Assembly (NCBI GenBank): GCA_011053055.1
Contig: DRHT01000022.1
Coordinates: 1-64,000, forward strand
Origin: Halopseudomonas sabulinigri
GTDB lineage: Bacteria; Pseudomonadota; Gammaproteobacteria; Pseudomonadales; Pseudomonadaceae
Reading direction: 5' to 3'
DNA length: 64,000 bases
Below the pieces are notes generated by a model. That model was not told the origin of the DNA, did no database searches, and saw nothing but the letters and a program-made list of their open reading frames with translations. Of the stretch, positions 1 to 8,942 are shown in pieces (the stretch's first letter is position 1; every line of letters begins with the position of its first letter). The position numbers were made by a program, and so were the translations under genes.

Positions 1-787
<787 letters not shown>

Positions 788-982
788 TAATACTGATTGG
801 GTTTTGTGAAAACCCTAAACTAGGCTCAGCTTTTACAAAAAACTCTAGAATTCACAGAGTAACTTGCTAGGCTGATAATCTTTCGGATCATCACATCCAT
901 TCAGCAAGCACCCACACGAATTACTTGATTCAAATTGTTAAAGAGCGATTCGGTCAGCGTCTCCGCCTAACCAAGGCCGCGA
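788..982 (-). other. rrn leader with boxA antitermination element
   Basis: This is the transcribed spacer between the most downstream rrn promoter and 16S. At 947-935 (minus strand) it contains CGCTCTTTAACAA, matching the rRNA boxA antitermination signal recognised by NusB/S10. It is followed by AATTCGTGTGGGTGCTT, which resembles the equivalent segment of other gammaproteobacterial rrn leaders. No protein-coding gene is expected here. Confidence 0.85.
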
Positions 983-1010
983 ATTATACGCTAACCTTCT
1001 GTTCCGTCAA
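983..1010 (-). promoter_or_regulatory. rrn promoter, proximal copy
   Basis: On the minus strand, -35 TTGACG (1010-1005) and -10 TATAAT (988-983) are separated by 16 bp and followed by a GC-rich discriminator (TCGCGG), as expected for stringently controlled rRNA promoters. It is the closest of four similar promoters to 16S. Confidence 0.8.
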
Positions 1011-1092
1011 GCTTTTATTTGAAGTTTTTAACCGCTTCAAACACTGCTTGAGTGACTCGCTCCGGCTTTGCCGTTGCGTGTCAGGGAGGCGC

Positions 1093-1120
1093 ATTCTACA
1101 GGAGCTAAACCCCTTGTCAA
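1093..1120 (-). promoter_or_regulatory. rrn promoter, second copy
   Basis: On the minus strand, -35 TTGACA (1120-1115) and -10 TAGAAT (1098-1093) have a 16-bp spacer and a GCGCC discriminator. It lies about 110 bp upstream of the proximal copy. Confidence 0.8.
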
Positions 1121-1197
1121 CACCTTCCGTCAAACTTGATGAGAGCTTCTCATCGACTGATTCAGACCTTAACTTCAGCCCCGAACCAGAGCGGCGC

Positions 1198-1225
1198 ATT
1201 CTACGCCATCTCGCTTGCCTGTCAA
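1198..1225 (-). promoter_or_regulatory. rrn promoter, third copy
   Basis: On the minus strand, -35 TTGACA (1225-1220) and -10 TAGAAT (1203-1198) have a 16-bp spacer. The flank after the -10 (GCGCCGC) is nearly the same as in the second copy. Confidence 0.8.
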
Positions 1226-1296
1226 CCCTTATTTTCAAGCTAACTTATTGATTCATAAGCGCTTTACTTAGAGCTTCCTGCTCAGCGAGAGGGCGA

Positions 1297-1324
1297 ATTA
1301 TAGAGATCTCACACGCCGCGTCAA
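1297..1324 (-). promoter_or_regulatory. rrn promoter, distal copy
   Basis: On the minus strand, -35 TTGACG (1324-1319) and -10 TATAAT (1302-1297) have a 16-bp spacer and a TCGCCC discriminator. It sits just downstream of the pssA stop codon and is the most upstream of the four promoters. Confidence 0.78.
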
Positions 1325-1349
1325 GCCCCAAATGACAGAATAATTACAA

Positions 1350-2189
1350 TTACTGCTCAGCCTGCTCTACAGGCTGCTTATTCCGCTTCCGCCAGCGCCA
1401 AAGTGACATCACTGGACCCGATACGGTATAGCCTACAAAGATCGCCCAAAGGATCCGCGATGGGTCTGAAGAAATCACTGCGAACACTAAGACGACCACG
1501 AGAATCACGAAGAAAGGCACACGCCCCTTAAAGTCCAAGTCTTTAAAGCTGTAGTAGCGGAAGTTACTAACCATCAACAAGCCGCCCAGCGCAGTCATAA
1601 TGCCGACCAACACCGAGATGCTACTGCCATCTATGCCGAAGTCAGACAATGACCAAACCATGCCTGCTACCAGGCCAGCACCGGAAGGACTAGGCAGGCC
1701 AGTAAAGTACCTGCCGTCATCATCACCTATATGGGTATTGAAGCGCGCCAATCGCAATGCTGCGCCGGCCACATAGATAAAAGCGAATAACCAACCGACT
1801 TTACCCATATCGGTCAGCGCCCAACTAAACACTACAACGGCCGGCGCTACACCGAACGCCACCATATCCGACAGGCTGTCGTATTCCGCACCGAAAGCGC
1901 TCTGGGTATTTGTCAGGCGCGCCACGCGTCCATCCAGGCCATCAAGCACCATCGCCACAAACACAGCGACTGCCGCATGGGCAAAGTTACCGTCCATCGC
2001 GCTTACGATGGCGTAAAAGCCAGAAAACAGCGCGGCCGTTGTGAACAGATTGGGCAGCAGGTATATACCTTTGTGCCGCACTTTTTTGCCGTCCGGACCA
2101 TGACTCTCTTCTACATGCTCATCAATAGGCAGCATCGAGGAAGGTACATCCTGATCGGAGTCCGGTTTATTGGTTTGCTGCTCTGTCAT
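1350..2189 (-). CDS. pssA: CDP-diacylglycerol--serine O-phosphatidyltransferase
   Basis: This enzyme transfers phosphatidyl from CDP-diacylglycerol to L-serine to make phosphatidylserine, the precursor of phosphatidylethanolamine, at the inner membrane. The 279-aa protein carries the CDP-alcohol phosphotransferase signature at residues 83-108 (DGLDGRVAR ... GAEYDSLSD), with all the metal-binding aspartates. Several hydrophobic membrane segments follow, and the N-terminus is a hydrophilic extension of about 40 residues. The ATG at 2189 is preceded by AAGGTGAT. The gene lies between ilvH and the rrn operon, as in P. aeruginosa, but a strong terminator separates it from ilvH, so it is probably transcribed on its own. 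Confidence 0.95.
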   Translation of the reverse strand: MTEQQTNKPDSDQDVPSSMLPIDEHVEESHGPDGKKVRHKGIYLLPNLFTTAALFSGFYAIVSAMDGNFAHAAVAVFVAMVLDGLDGRVARLTNTQSAFGAEYDSLSDMVAFGVAPAVVVFSWALTDMGKVGWLFAFIYVAGAALRLARFNTHIGDDDGRYFTGLPSPSGAGLVAGMVWSLSDFGIDGSSISVLVGIMTALGGLLMVSNFRYYSFKDLDFKGRVPFFVILVVVLVFAVISSDPSRILWAIFVGYTVSGPVMSLWRWRKRNKQPVEQAEQ

Positions 2190-2270
2190 GACATCACCTT
2201 ATCAAGAATACCGAGCTGAACAGTGTGGCAACAAGGCGTATAAATAACCAGTGCTCGCCACTACAGACAT

Positions 2271-2301
2271 AAAAAAACGCGGCCCAAGGCCGCGTTTTTT
2301 T
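2271..2301 (-). terminator. Intrinsic terminator after ilvH
   Basis: A perfect GC-rich hairpin (ACGCGGCC/GGCCGCGT) is flanked by seven A on one side and seven T on the other, so it can work in both directions. It closes the ilvIH operon and isolates pssA. Confidence 0.92.
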
Positions 2302-2320
2302 CAAAACCACAACAAATCAA

Positions 2321-2818
2321 TTAAATACTTAGAACTTTTTCGCCACGTGCAATACCAGAGACACCGGTACGCACGACTTCCAGCACCGACGTCGGACCAA
2401 CCGCCTCAATAAAGCTTTCCAGCTTATCGGTCGTACCTGCCAGCTGCACGGTGTAAACGCTCGCCGAGACGTCAACGATCTGCCCACGGAAGATATCCGT
2501 TGTACGCTTAACTTCTGCACGCTGTGCACCCGTCGCCTTGATTTTCACCAGCATCAGCTCTCGCTCGATGTGTGGGCCTTCCGACAGGTTGACCAGCTTC
2601 ACCACCTCAATCAGCTTGTTGAGGTTCTTGGTAATCTGCTCCACTACCTCGTCTTTGCCTACGGTGGTCAACGTCAGGCGCGACAGAGTCGGGTCTTCAG
2701 TGGGTGCCACGGTCAAGGTCTCGATATTGTAGTTACGCTGTGAGAACAGCCCAACCACACGAGACAACGCGCCTGGTTCGTTTTCCAGTAATACGGAAAT
2801 GATGTGTCTCATACTCAT
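2321..2818 (-). CDS. ilvH: Acetolactate synthase small (regulatory) subunit
   Basis: IlvH is the regulatory subunit of acetohydroxyacid synthase III. It confers valine feedback inhibition and stimulates the catalytic subunit in isoleucine, valine and leucine synthesis. The 165-aa protein starts with the ACT domain (MRHIISVLLENEPGALSRV, about residues 3-78), followed by the C-terminal ALS small-subunit domain, which is the family's usual length. It starts 1 nt after the ilvI stop, so the two are translationally linked. An alternative ATG lies two codons downstream (2812). ilvC does not follow it here. Confidence 0.97.
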   Translation of the reverse strand: MSMRHIISVLLENEPGALSRVVGLFSQRNYNIETLTVAPTEDPTLSRLTLTTVGKDEVVEQITKNLNKLIEVVKLVNLSEGPHIERELMLVKIKATGAQRAEVKRTTDIFRGQIVDVSASVYTVQLAGTTDKLESFIEAVGPTSVLEVVRTGVSGIARGEKVLSI

Positions 2819-2819
2819 A

Positions 2820-4550
2820 TCAGGTGCGCTCCGTTTTGCTCAGCCACATATCCCGCATGGTGCCACCCCGAACCTGCATAGGGTAAACGTGCTCACTGGT
2901 GTCCACGGCGATATCGAGGAAGACCAAGCGATCTTTCATGGCGAAGGCTTCTTCCATCTTCGGCTTCAGATCCTTGAGCTCGGTGATACGCATACCAACG
3001 TGACCATACGCCTCAGCCAAACGAACAAAATCAGGCAGTGAGTCCATGTAAGAGTGTGAGTAGCGGCTGCTGTATTGCATATCTTGCCACTGACGCACCA
3101 TACCCAACGCACCATTGTTGAGATTGATGATTTTCACTGGCAAGTCGTATTGCAAGCAGGTCGACAACTCCTGAATGTTCATCTGAATACTGCCTTCACC
3201 GGTCACGCAGGCAACGTCTGATTCAGGGAAGTTCATTTTCACGCCCATCGCTGCCGGAAAACCGAAGCCCATGGTGCCGAGACCGCCAGAGTTAATCCAA
3301 CGATTAGGCTTGTCGAACGGATAATATTGGGCAGCGAACATCTGATGCTGCCCGACGTCCGAAGACACGTACGCATCACCCTTGGTCACTTCCCACAGGG
3401 TTTCGATAACGTTCTGCGGCTTGATAATGGAACCGTCACCTGCATCATAGGGGAACAACTTGCCATCACCACGCCATTCATCAACCTGCTTCCACCACGC
3501 AGCCTGCCCTTCCTGATCCGGCTGCTGATTGATCTCTTTAAAGATCGCAATCATTTCGCTCAGCACGCTTTCAACCGGGCCAACGATTGGAATATCCGCC
3601 TTTACCGTCTTGGAGATGGAGGCCGGATCAATGTCGATGTGAATAATCTTGGCATTCGTGCAGAATTTGGCTGCCGTATCACCGTTGATAACCCGGTCAT
3701 CAAAACGCGCGCCAATTGCCAATATCACATCAGCGTGATGCATAGCCAAGTTAGCTGTATAGCTACCGTGCATGCCCAGCATGCCGAGGAACTGACGATC
3801 AGTGCCAGGATAGGCACCCAGCCCCATCAAGGTGCTGGTGATCGGCACATTGAACGACTTGACCAGCTCAGTGAGCTGACTGGACGCGCCCCCCAGAATC
3901 ACGCCGCCACCGGAATAGATGATCGGGCGCCTGGCTGCCAACATCATCTCGACAGCTTTACGAATCTGACCAGAATGACCACGAGTCGCTGGGTTGTAAG
4001 AGCGCAGCTTGACCTTTTTCGGATAGCTGTATTCGAACTTGTCGGCCGGATTACCCATATCCTTGGGAATATCTACCACGACGGGACCAGGGCGACCTGT
4101 CTGCGCCAGATAGAACGCCTTCTTAATGGTCTCAGGAATATCACGCGGGTCCTTGATCATGAAGCTGTGCTTCACGATAGGACGGGATACACCCACCATG
4201 TCGGTTTCCTGGAACGCATCGGTACCCACCACGTTACTGGCAACCTGACCGGAAATGATCACCATAGGGATCGAGTCCATATAAGCCGTCGCAATACCGG
4301 TAATGGTATTGGTCGCGCCCGGACCGGAGGTAACCAAAACAACACCGGCCTTGCCGGTAGCGCGCGCATAACCATCGGCCATATGAGCGGCGGCCTGTTC
4401 GTGGCGCACCAGAATATGTTCAACATCGTCTTGACGGAAAATCGCATCGTAGATGTGCAGCAGGGCACCACCCGGATACCCGTAAATATATTTAACACCC
4501 TCGTCACGCAATGAGCGGACGACCATCTCAGCGCCGGATAAAAGCTCCAC
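2820..4550 (-). CDS. ilvI: Acetolactate synthase large (catalytic) subunit
   Basis: This ThDP- and FAD-dependent enzyme condenses two pyruvates to acetolactate, or pyruvate with 2-ketobutyrate to acetohydroxybutyrate, the first common step of branched-chain amino acid synthesis. The 576-aa protein has the N-terminal ThDP-binding domain with the catalytic glutamate in [20 protein letters not shown] (about residue 50), the central FAD domain, and the C-terminal ThDP motif [14 protein letters not shown]...NLNN. The Asp of the usual GDG is Glu here. The start is GTG at 4550, with AGAGGTGA upstream. It forms an operon with ilvH. Confidence 0.97.
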   Translation of the reverse strand: MELLSGAEMVVRSLRDEGVKYIYGYPGGALLHIYDAIFRQDDVEHILVRHEQAAAHMADGYARATGKAGVVLVTSGPGATNTITGIATAYMDSIPMVIISGQVASNVVGTDAFQETDMVGVSRPIVKHSFMIKDPRDIPETIKKAFYLAQTGRPGPVVVDIPKDMGNPADKFEYSYPKKVKLRSYNPATRGHSGQIRKAVEMMLAARRPIIYSGGGVILGGASSQLTELVKSFNVPITSTLMGLGAYPGTDRQFLGMLGMHGSYTANLAMHHADVILAIGARFDDRVINGDTAAKFCTNAKIIHIDIDPASISKTVKADIPIVGPVESVLSEMIAIFKEINQQPDQEGQAAWWKQVDEWRGDGKLFPYDAGDGSIIKPQNVIETLWEVTKGDAYVSSDVGQHQMFAAQYYPFDKPNRWINSGGLGTMGFGFPAAMGVKMNFPESDVACVTGEGSIQMNIQELSTCLQYDLPVKIINLNNGALGMVRQWQDMQYSSRYSHSYMDSLPDFVRLAEAYGHVGMRITELKDLKPKMEEAFAMKDRLVFLDIAVDTSEHVYPMQVRGGTMRDMWLSKTERT

Positions 4551-4827
4551 TTTTGAATCACCTCTAGCATGCCGTCCACCATAGGTGGGCAGCCGGGTAC
4601 CTGTTTACTGCTCGGCAGCGCAGTGACAACGGTAGTTGCCATGCATCAGCTTGACTACGTGCTTGGAGACTTACTCCTGATATTTGGAGCTGCCTCCCCC
4701 AGCGCGAGGTAGCGCGTGCGGGTGCCAGGCCAGGAGTTGGCGGGTTTCGCCTCCCGGATTGAGCAACAAAGCCTGCCGCATCGGTTGCGGGTGAGCACCA
4801 ATAGCAGCTGGCTTATGAGAACCACGA

Positions 4828-4856
4828 ATTGTTTACACTCAAGGCCGACAAGTCAA
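4828..4856 (-). promoter_or_regulatory. Candidate ilvIH promoter
   Basis: On the minus strand, TTGACT (4856-4851) and AACAAT (4833-4828) are separated by 17 bp, about 275 bp upstream of ilvI. This leaves a long 5' leader. The stretch 4551-4962 holds no convincing gene, only control sequences for the two divergent neighbours. Confidence 0.5.
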
Positions 4857-4962
4857 GCCAAGTTGCACAATTACGCACAGCGGGATGTACCCGAAACAGT
4901 GGCTTTAGCTATAGTGGCAGGGCAACTCGCCACAACCGCACCACAACAAGGAAGAAAACAGC

Positions 4963-5397
4963 ATGCGCAAAACGGTAATCGCTATTGCATTGGGCCTGAC
5001 CTGCACGCACGTGATGGCAGAAAAACTCTACAAGTGGGTAGACGAAAATGGCGTCACTCAGTTCAGCCAACAACCGCCAGCCAGCAATCAGTACGAGCGC
5101 ATGAACGTGACCCCGCCTCCCGCGCTGGGCAGCACACCACCACCCACCGCCGAGACATCAACAGCGACTGAGCCTGATCCGGGCAATGAAAACGCTGCAG
5201 CGCAAAAAGCCGAGAGTGAACAGAAAGCGATGCGCGTCGCACAGTGCGCGAAACTGCGCGAAGACCTCACTACGCTAGAAAACAACCCGCGCCTTGGCAG
5301 GACCAATGCAGATGGCGAGATGGAGCGCATAGGTGAGGACGAACGGCAAAGCATGATTACCACCGCGCGTGAAGAGCTGGCGAGCTACTGCAACTAG
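4963..5397 (+). CDS. DUF4124 domain-containing exported protein
   Basis: This 144-aa protein has a short Sec-type signal peptide (about residues 1-19, ending MAEK) followed by the typical DUF4124 start, KLYKWVDENGVTQFSQQPP. The middle is rich in Pro/Thr/Ala, and the C-terminal third is charged with two cysteines. DUF4124 proteins are periplasmic or envelope proteins of unknown function, common in Pseudomonas. The ATG is preceded by AAGGAAGAAAACAGC. P. aeruginosa has a similar gene beside ilvI. I cannot assign a molecular role. Confidence 0.85.
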   Translation: MRKTVIAIALGLTCTHVMAEKLYKWVDENGVTQFSQQPPASNQYERMNVTPPPALGSTPPPTAETSTATEPDPGNENAAAQKAESEQKAMRVAQCAKLREDLTTLENNPRLGRTNADGEMERIGEDERQSMITTAREELASYCN

Positions 5398-5750
5398 CCT
5401 TGTGAGATAGGCTTGGATTGGGCTAGCAGGGATGTCAGCCGGTCTACCTCTGCAATCACCAGCAGCAACGCCAGCTTGCGGCGTCCGAAAGGAGCGAAGG
5501 CCACCTCGGCCACAGGTTGAATCTCGCATTTAGCCGGCAAACTGGCCCGCTGATTGATCACCGTGACCATGCGTGGAATGAAAACCCACTGTAGCCAGTG
5601 CTCAAAATCCAGGGTATCCACGCAAAAAGGCGTCGTGCTGCTCAAACGCTCTGGCTCTGGACGTACCTCCGACCATAACCCTAAGCTACGCAGTTCGGAC
5701 TCCAGCGCCAGCAGCGCATCTGCCAGTGCAGCCCATTGGTCCGGTCTCAA
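5394..5750 (-). CDS. YqcC family protein
   Basis: This 118-aa soluble protein shows the YqcC pattern: an N-terminal helical segment, then PFCVDTLDFEHWLQWVFIPRM (about residues 41-61), a central P-x-C/A region and a C-terminal helix. YqcC is a small helical cytoplasmic protein of unknown biochemical role, next to truC in E. coli. The start overlaps the end of the TPR lipoprotein gene by 4 nt, suggesting translational coupling. It converges with the DUF4124 gene, overlapping it by 4 nt. Confidence 0.85.
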   Translation of the reverse strand: MRPDQWAALADALLALESELRSLGLWSEVRPEPERLSSTTPFCVDTLDFEHWLQWVFIPRMVTVINQRASLPAKCEIQPVAEVAFAPFGRRKLALLLVIAEVDRLTSLLAQSKPISQG

Positions 5751-6424
5751 GACGAGACTTTAGCTCGCTGCCTGGCCTGCTCAGCACCCGCAGCATCGCC
5801 CTGCTGCTCACGCGCCTGCGCTACTAGCTCCCATAAACCCGCTTGCAGCTCGGGCCTGCCTGAAGCGTAGCTTAAGCCGCGTTGAGCGAGCTGCTCAGCT
5901 TGGGCAGCGTCACCCTGCCCCAGCCGAACTTGCGCCAAACGATACAAAACCTGCGGCTCGCGCGGAGCAATTCTCATAGCGCGCTCCAAGCTGGCGTTAG
6001 CGCCGTTCAAATCGCCGTTACCCTCTTGCTGCCGCGCGGTGGTGAGCAGCGCCAATACCGGACCGTCAAGCTGCTCATCCTGCTGCAGCCCGCCACTACC
6101 ATTACTGGAGCTAGAGCTGGAATTCGCAGAGCTCGGTATCGAAGTAACCCCAGAACCGGTTTGCAGAGCGGGCTGCGAGTCAAGCGGGTAAGACTCAACC
6201 TGACTGGAACCTCCTTCGGCATTCGGCACCATCACCACAACACCACTGTCGCGGCGCTGATCGGTGACCGGCGTAGCCGTTGTAACCCTGCCGGCGCCGG
6301 TCTGCAAATCTTCGTTGGACACAGGACGTCCATTGTCGACCACCGGAATTGCGCCACCCGAACCGGCACAACCCGCCAGCACTGCCAATATGGCTGCCAG
6401 CGGCGCAATTTGTCTGATACCCAT
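5747..6424 (-). CDS. TPR-containing lipoprotein
   Basis: I place the start at 6424 (MGIRQIAPLAAILAVLAGC), 9 nt after a GAGAGG ribosome-binding site. This gives 225 aa with a lipoprotein signal peptide and lipobox LAGC. Upstream start codons would overlap mrcB and lack a signal peptide. The middle is a Ser/Gly/Gln-rich linker. The C-terminal half (about residues 130-215) has two tetratricopeptide-like helical pairs (LLTTARQQEGNGDLNGANAS and LYRLAQVRLGQGDAAQAEQL). It lies 67 nt downstream of mrcB on the same strand, so a role as an envelope partner of peptidoglycan synthesis is plausible but inferred. Confidence 0.85.
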   Translation of the reverse strand: MGIRQIAPLAAILAVLAGCAGSGGAIPVVDNGRPVSNEDLQTGAGRVTTATPVTDQRRDSGVVVMVPNAEGGSSQVESYPLDSQPALQTGSGVTSIPSSANSSSSSSNGSGGLQQDEQLDGPVLALLTTARQQEGNGDLNGANASLERAMRIAPREPQVLYRLAQVRLGQGDAAQAEQLAQRGLSYASGRPELQAGLWELVAQAREQQGDAAGAEQARQRAKVSS

Positions 6425-6491
6425 TTGCTTCATCCTCTCGTTACAACCGCTCGTGTACCAACTTTGATCGCGGCAGTGTACGCAGTGCTGC

Positions 6492-8819
6492 TCAACGCAG
6501 CCAGCCACGAATGGTATCCAGCACCTTACTGGCGCCATCTTGCAGTGCTTCGGTATCAATCACCGGCCGGCAACCTGGCCCCGGCAGCGGCTCAAAACCC
6601 TGTTTAAATGGTATCTCAATGCTGCCAACACAAGATGGGTCACTACCTAAACCTGTCGCCGGATCGGCCCAAGCCTTGACGATGCCACCAGGCGGCATGG
6701 CCGAAAGACTTTGTGGATGCGCTTCACCCATAAACGTGCTCCAGACCTGCAGTGCGCCCGTGGCGCCGGTCAGGCGGGTGCGACCATTGTCGTCACGGCC
6801 TACCCAGGCAACAGCTACTAAATCATCAGAGAAACCGGCGAACCAGCTGTCACGCAGATCGTTGGTGGTACCCGTCTTGCCGGCCAAGCGAACGCTGGAC
6901 GGCACCCGGTTGTAAGCTGAACGACCTGTGCCCTCAGTCATCACGTGCGACATGGCTTCCTGGGTTAGGAAGATGCTCGCCGAATCAAAACGCTGACGCA
7001 CCTCGAACGGGTAGCGCTTGAGTGGCTCACCTTGCGCTGTCAGTACGTTGCGAATCGAGCGCAACGGCGTGTTGAAACCGCCGTTAGCTAGCGTTTGATA
7101 CATATCGCTAACCTGCATTGGCGTCATCGCACCCGAGCCCAACAACATTGATGGGTAAGCTGGCCAATCGTGCTCCACACCCAAGCGACGCACGGTGTTA
7201 AGCACCTTGTCGACTCCAACATCCATACCCAGACGCACCGCAGCCTGATTATAGGATTTGGCCAGCGCCAGATAAAGCGGCACCAGACCGTGGCTTTGCC
7301 GGCCATAGTTCTGCGGTGACCAGGTCTTACCGGGCTCAGCCTCCAGCTCAATGGGCGCATCATCAATCGGCGTAACCAATGAATAGCGATCAGCTTGCTC
7401 AAGCGCGGTCAGGTAAATAGCGGGCTTGATCAAGGAGCCAATCGGCCGCGACGCATCCAGCGCGCGGTTGAAGCCGGAGAAGCGCGGATCACTGCCGCCC
7501 ACCACCGCCAATACTTCGCCAGTCTGCGCACCTGAGACCACCATCGCAGACTCCAGCGGCACGTCTTCCGCTGCCGGCCCAAGACGTTTCAAGGTAGTTT
7601 TAACGGCCTCTTCAGCCTTGTGCTGTAACAACGGATCAAGACTGGTGAAAATACGCAAACCTTCGCTGGTCAAATCTTCATCACGGTAATCGGCGCGCAG
7701 CTGACGTTTAACCAGATCCATAAAGGCAGGGTAACTGGTATCCGCCATGCTGCCGCCGGCCGAGACGTCCAGCGGCTTGTTTTTGGCCTGCACAGCCTGC
7801 TCATCGCTGACCATGCCCTGCTCGGCCATCAAATCGATCACCAGATTACGACGGGCCGTTGCGCGCTCGGGGTTACGGCGCGGATTGTAGTAAGACGCGC
7901 CCTTGACCATACCCACCAACAAAGCCACCTGGTGCAGTTGCAGCTCCTGCAGCGGCTGCGCGAAGTAATACTGACTGGCAAGACCAAAACCATGAATCGC
8001 GCGACTACCATCCTGTCCGAGGAAAACTTCGTTCAGATAGGCTTCCAGAATTTCTTCTTTGGAGTAATGCAACTCCAGCAACATCGCCATCATCGCTTCA
8101 AGACCTTTGCGGATGATGTTGCGGTCGCTGGAAAGATAAAAGTTTTTGACCAACTGCTGGGTCAAAGTACTACCGCCCTGACGCAAACTGCCAGAGGTCA
8201 GATTGACGTACATCGCTCGAGCAATGCCCTTGGGCGAGACCCCGAAGTGCTGGAAGAACTCGCGATCCTCAACCGCCACCAGTGAATCAACTAGATAAGG
8301 CGGAGACTGATCCAGGCGCACCAGGATGCGGTCTTCATTGTGCGCAGGATAAATACCGCCGATCATCATCGGCTCCAACCGCGCCATCACCAGGCTGGCA
8401 GAACCGCTGAGACTGGCAACTTGCTCACCATTGAAGCGCACATTCACGCGCTGCGCAGGTTCCGTGCCTTCAAAGAACTGGAAACCGCGGGTATAAACAT
8501 CAATTTGGCTGCCACTCACGGCCATCTGTCCCGGACCGCTAACCGAGTTGACTGGACGATAACCTAGCGCTTTGAGCTCGGTCAGAAAATCATCGTGCGT
8601 AAGATGCTGACCGGCATACAACTCCAACGGGCGAGCAAAAACCTTGGCTGGCACAGACCAACGCTTGCCGGAAAATTTTTCCTGCACTATGGCGTCGAGA
8701 TACATAGCCAGTGCCGCCAGCAAAACCAGACCAACCAAGCCCAGCTTCAACACCCAACCACCCAGGCGCTGCTTCATACTCGCTTTCTTTTTTGATCGCG
8801 CCTTGCGTTTTTTAGCCAT
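6492..8819 (-). CDS. mrcB: Penicillin-binding protein 1B (class A)
   Basis: This bifunctional murein synthase polymerises lipid II and cross-links the stem peptides. The 775-aa protein has a basic cytoplasmic N-terminus, one membrane anchor (about residues 23-45) and a UB2H-like region. The GT51 glycosyltransferase domain carries the catalytic glutamate in VAVEDREFFQHFG and the conserved RQGGSTLTQQLVKN. The transpeptidase domain has SxxK (SLIK), SxN (SYN) and KTGTT motifs in the right order. It belongs to the conserved block with the TPR lipoprotein and YqcC genes. The start has AGGGCGAT upstream. Confidence 0.97.
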   Translation of the reverse strand: MAKKRKARSKKKASMKQRLGGWVLKLGLVGLVLLAALAMYLDAIVQEKFSGKRWSVPAKVFARPLELYAGQHLTHDDFLTELKALGYRPVNSVSGPGQMAVSGSQIDVYTRGFQFFEGTEPAQRVNVRFNGEQVASLSGSASLVMARLEPMMIGGIYPAHNEDRILVRLDQSPPYLVDSLVAVEDREFFQHFGVSPKGIARAMYVNLTSGSLRQGGSTLTQQLVKNFYLSSDRNIIRKGLEAMMAMLLELHYSKEEILEAYLNEVFLGQDGSRAIHGFGLASQYYFAQPLQELQLHQVALLVGMVKGASYYNPRRNPERATARRNLVIDLMAEQGMVSDEQAVQAKNKPLDVSAGGSMADTSYPAFMDLVKRQLRADYRDEDLTSEGLRIFTSLDPLLQHKAEEAVKTTLKRLGPAAEDVPLESAMVVSGAQTGEVLAVVGGSDPRFSGFNRALDASRPIGSLIKPAIYLTALEQADRYSLVTPIDDAPIELEAEPGKTWSPQNYGRQSHGLVPLYLALAKSYNQAAVRLGMDVGVDKVLNTVRRLGVEHDWPAYPSMLLGSGAMTPMQVSDMYQTLANGGFNTPLRSIRNVLTAQGEPLKRYPFEVRQRFDSASIFLTQEAMSHVMTEGTGRSAYNRVPSSVRLAGKTGTTNDLRDSWFAGFSDDLVAVAWVGRDDNGRTRLTGATGALQVWSTFMGEAHPQSLSAMPPGGIVKAWADPATGLGSDPSCVGSIEIPFKQGFEPLPGPGCRPVIDTEALQDGASKVLDTIRGWLR

Positions 8820-8942
8820 ATCGCCCTGCTTTACCTCACACCCGTTGAGACCGTCAGCACACTAACGACCTGTTGCCATGGTTGGCCTGAGACCAGCCAA
8901 CCCGCATAATGTTCTCATTGTCAGCCCCAGCAAGGAAACTCC

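Noticed and set aside
983-1324. Regularly spaced similar segments resembling a short CRISPR-like array
   Set aside because: The repeated parts are promoter boxes with 16-bp spacers, spaced about 100 bp apart. No CRISPR-type repeat or cas gene is present anywhere in the window.
3327-4514. A 395-aa open frame on the plus strand opposite ilvI
   Set aside because: It is wholly antisense to a clear acetolactate synthase gene, has no recognisable domain and no good ribosome-binding site. Its His/Arg/Thr-rich composition is that of a shadow frame.
4259-4642. A 127-aa frame starting [13 protein letters not shown] upstream of and overlapping ilvI, considered as a leader peptide
   Set aside because: It has no early stop, few branched-chain codons, and runs deep into ilvI in another frame.
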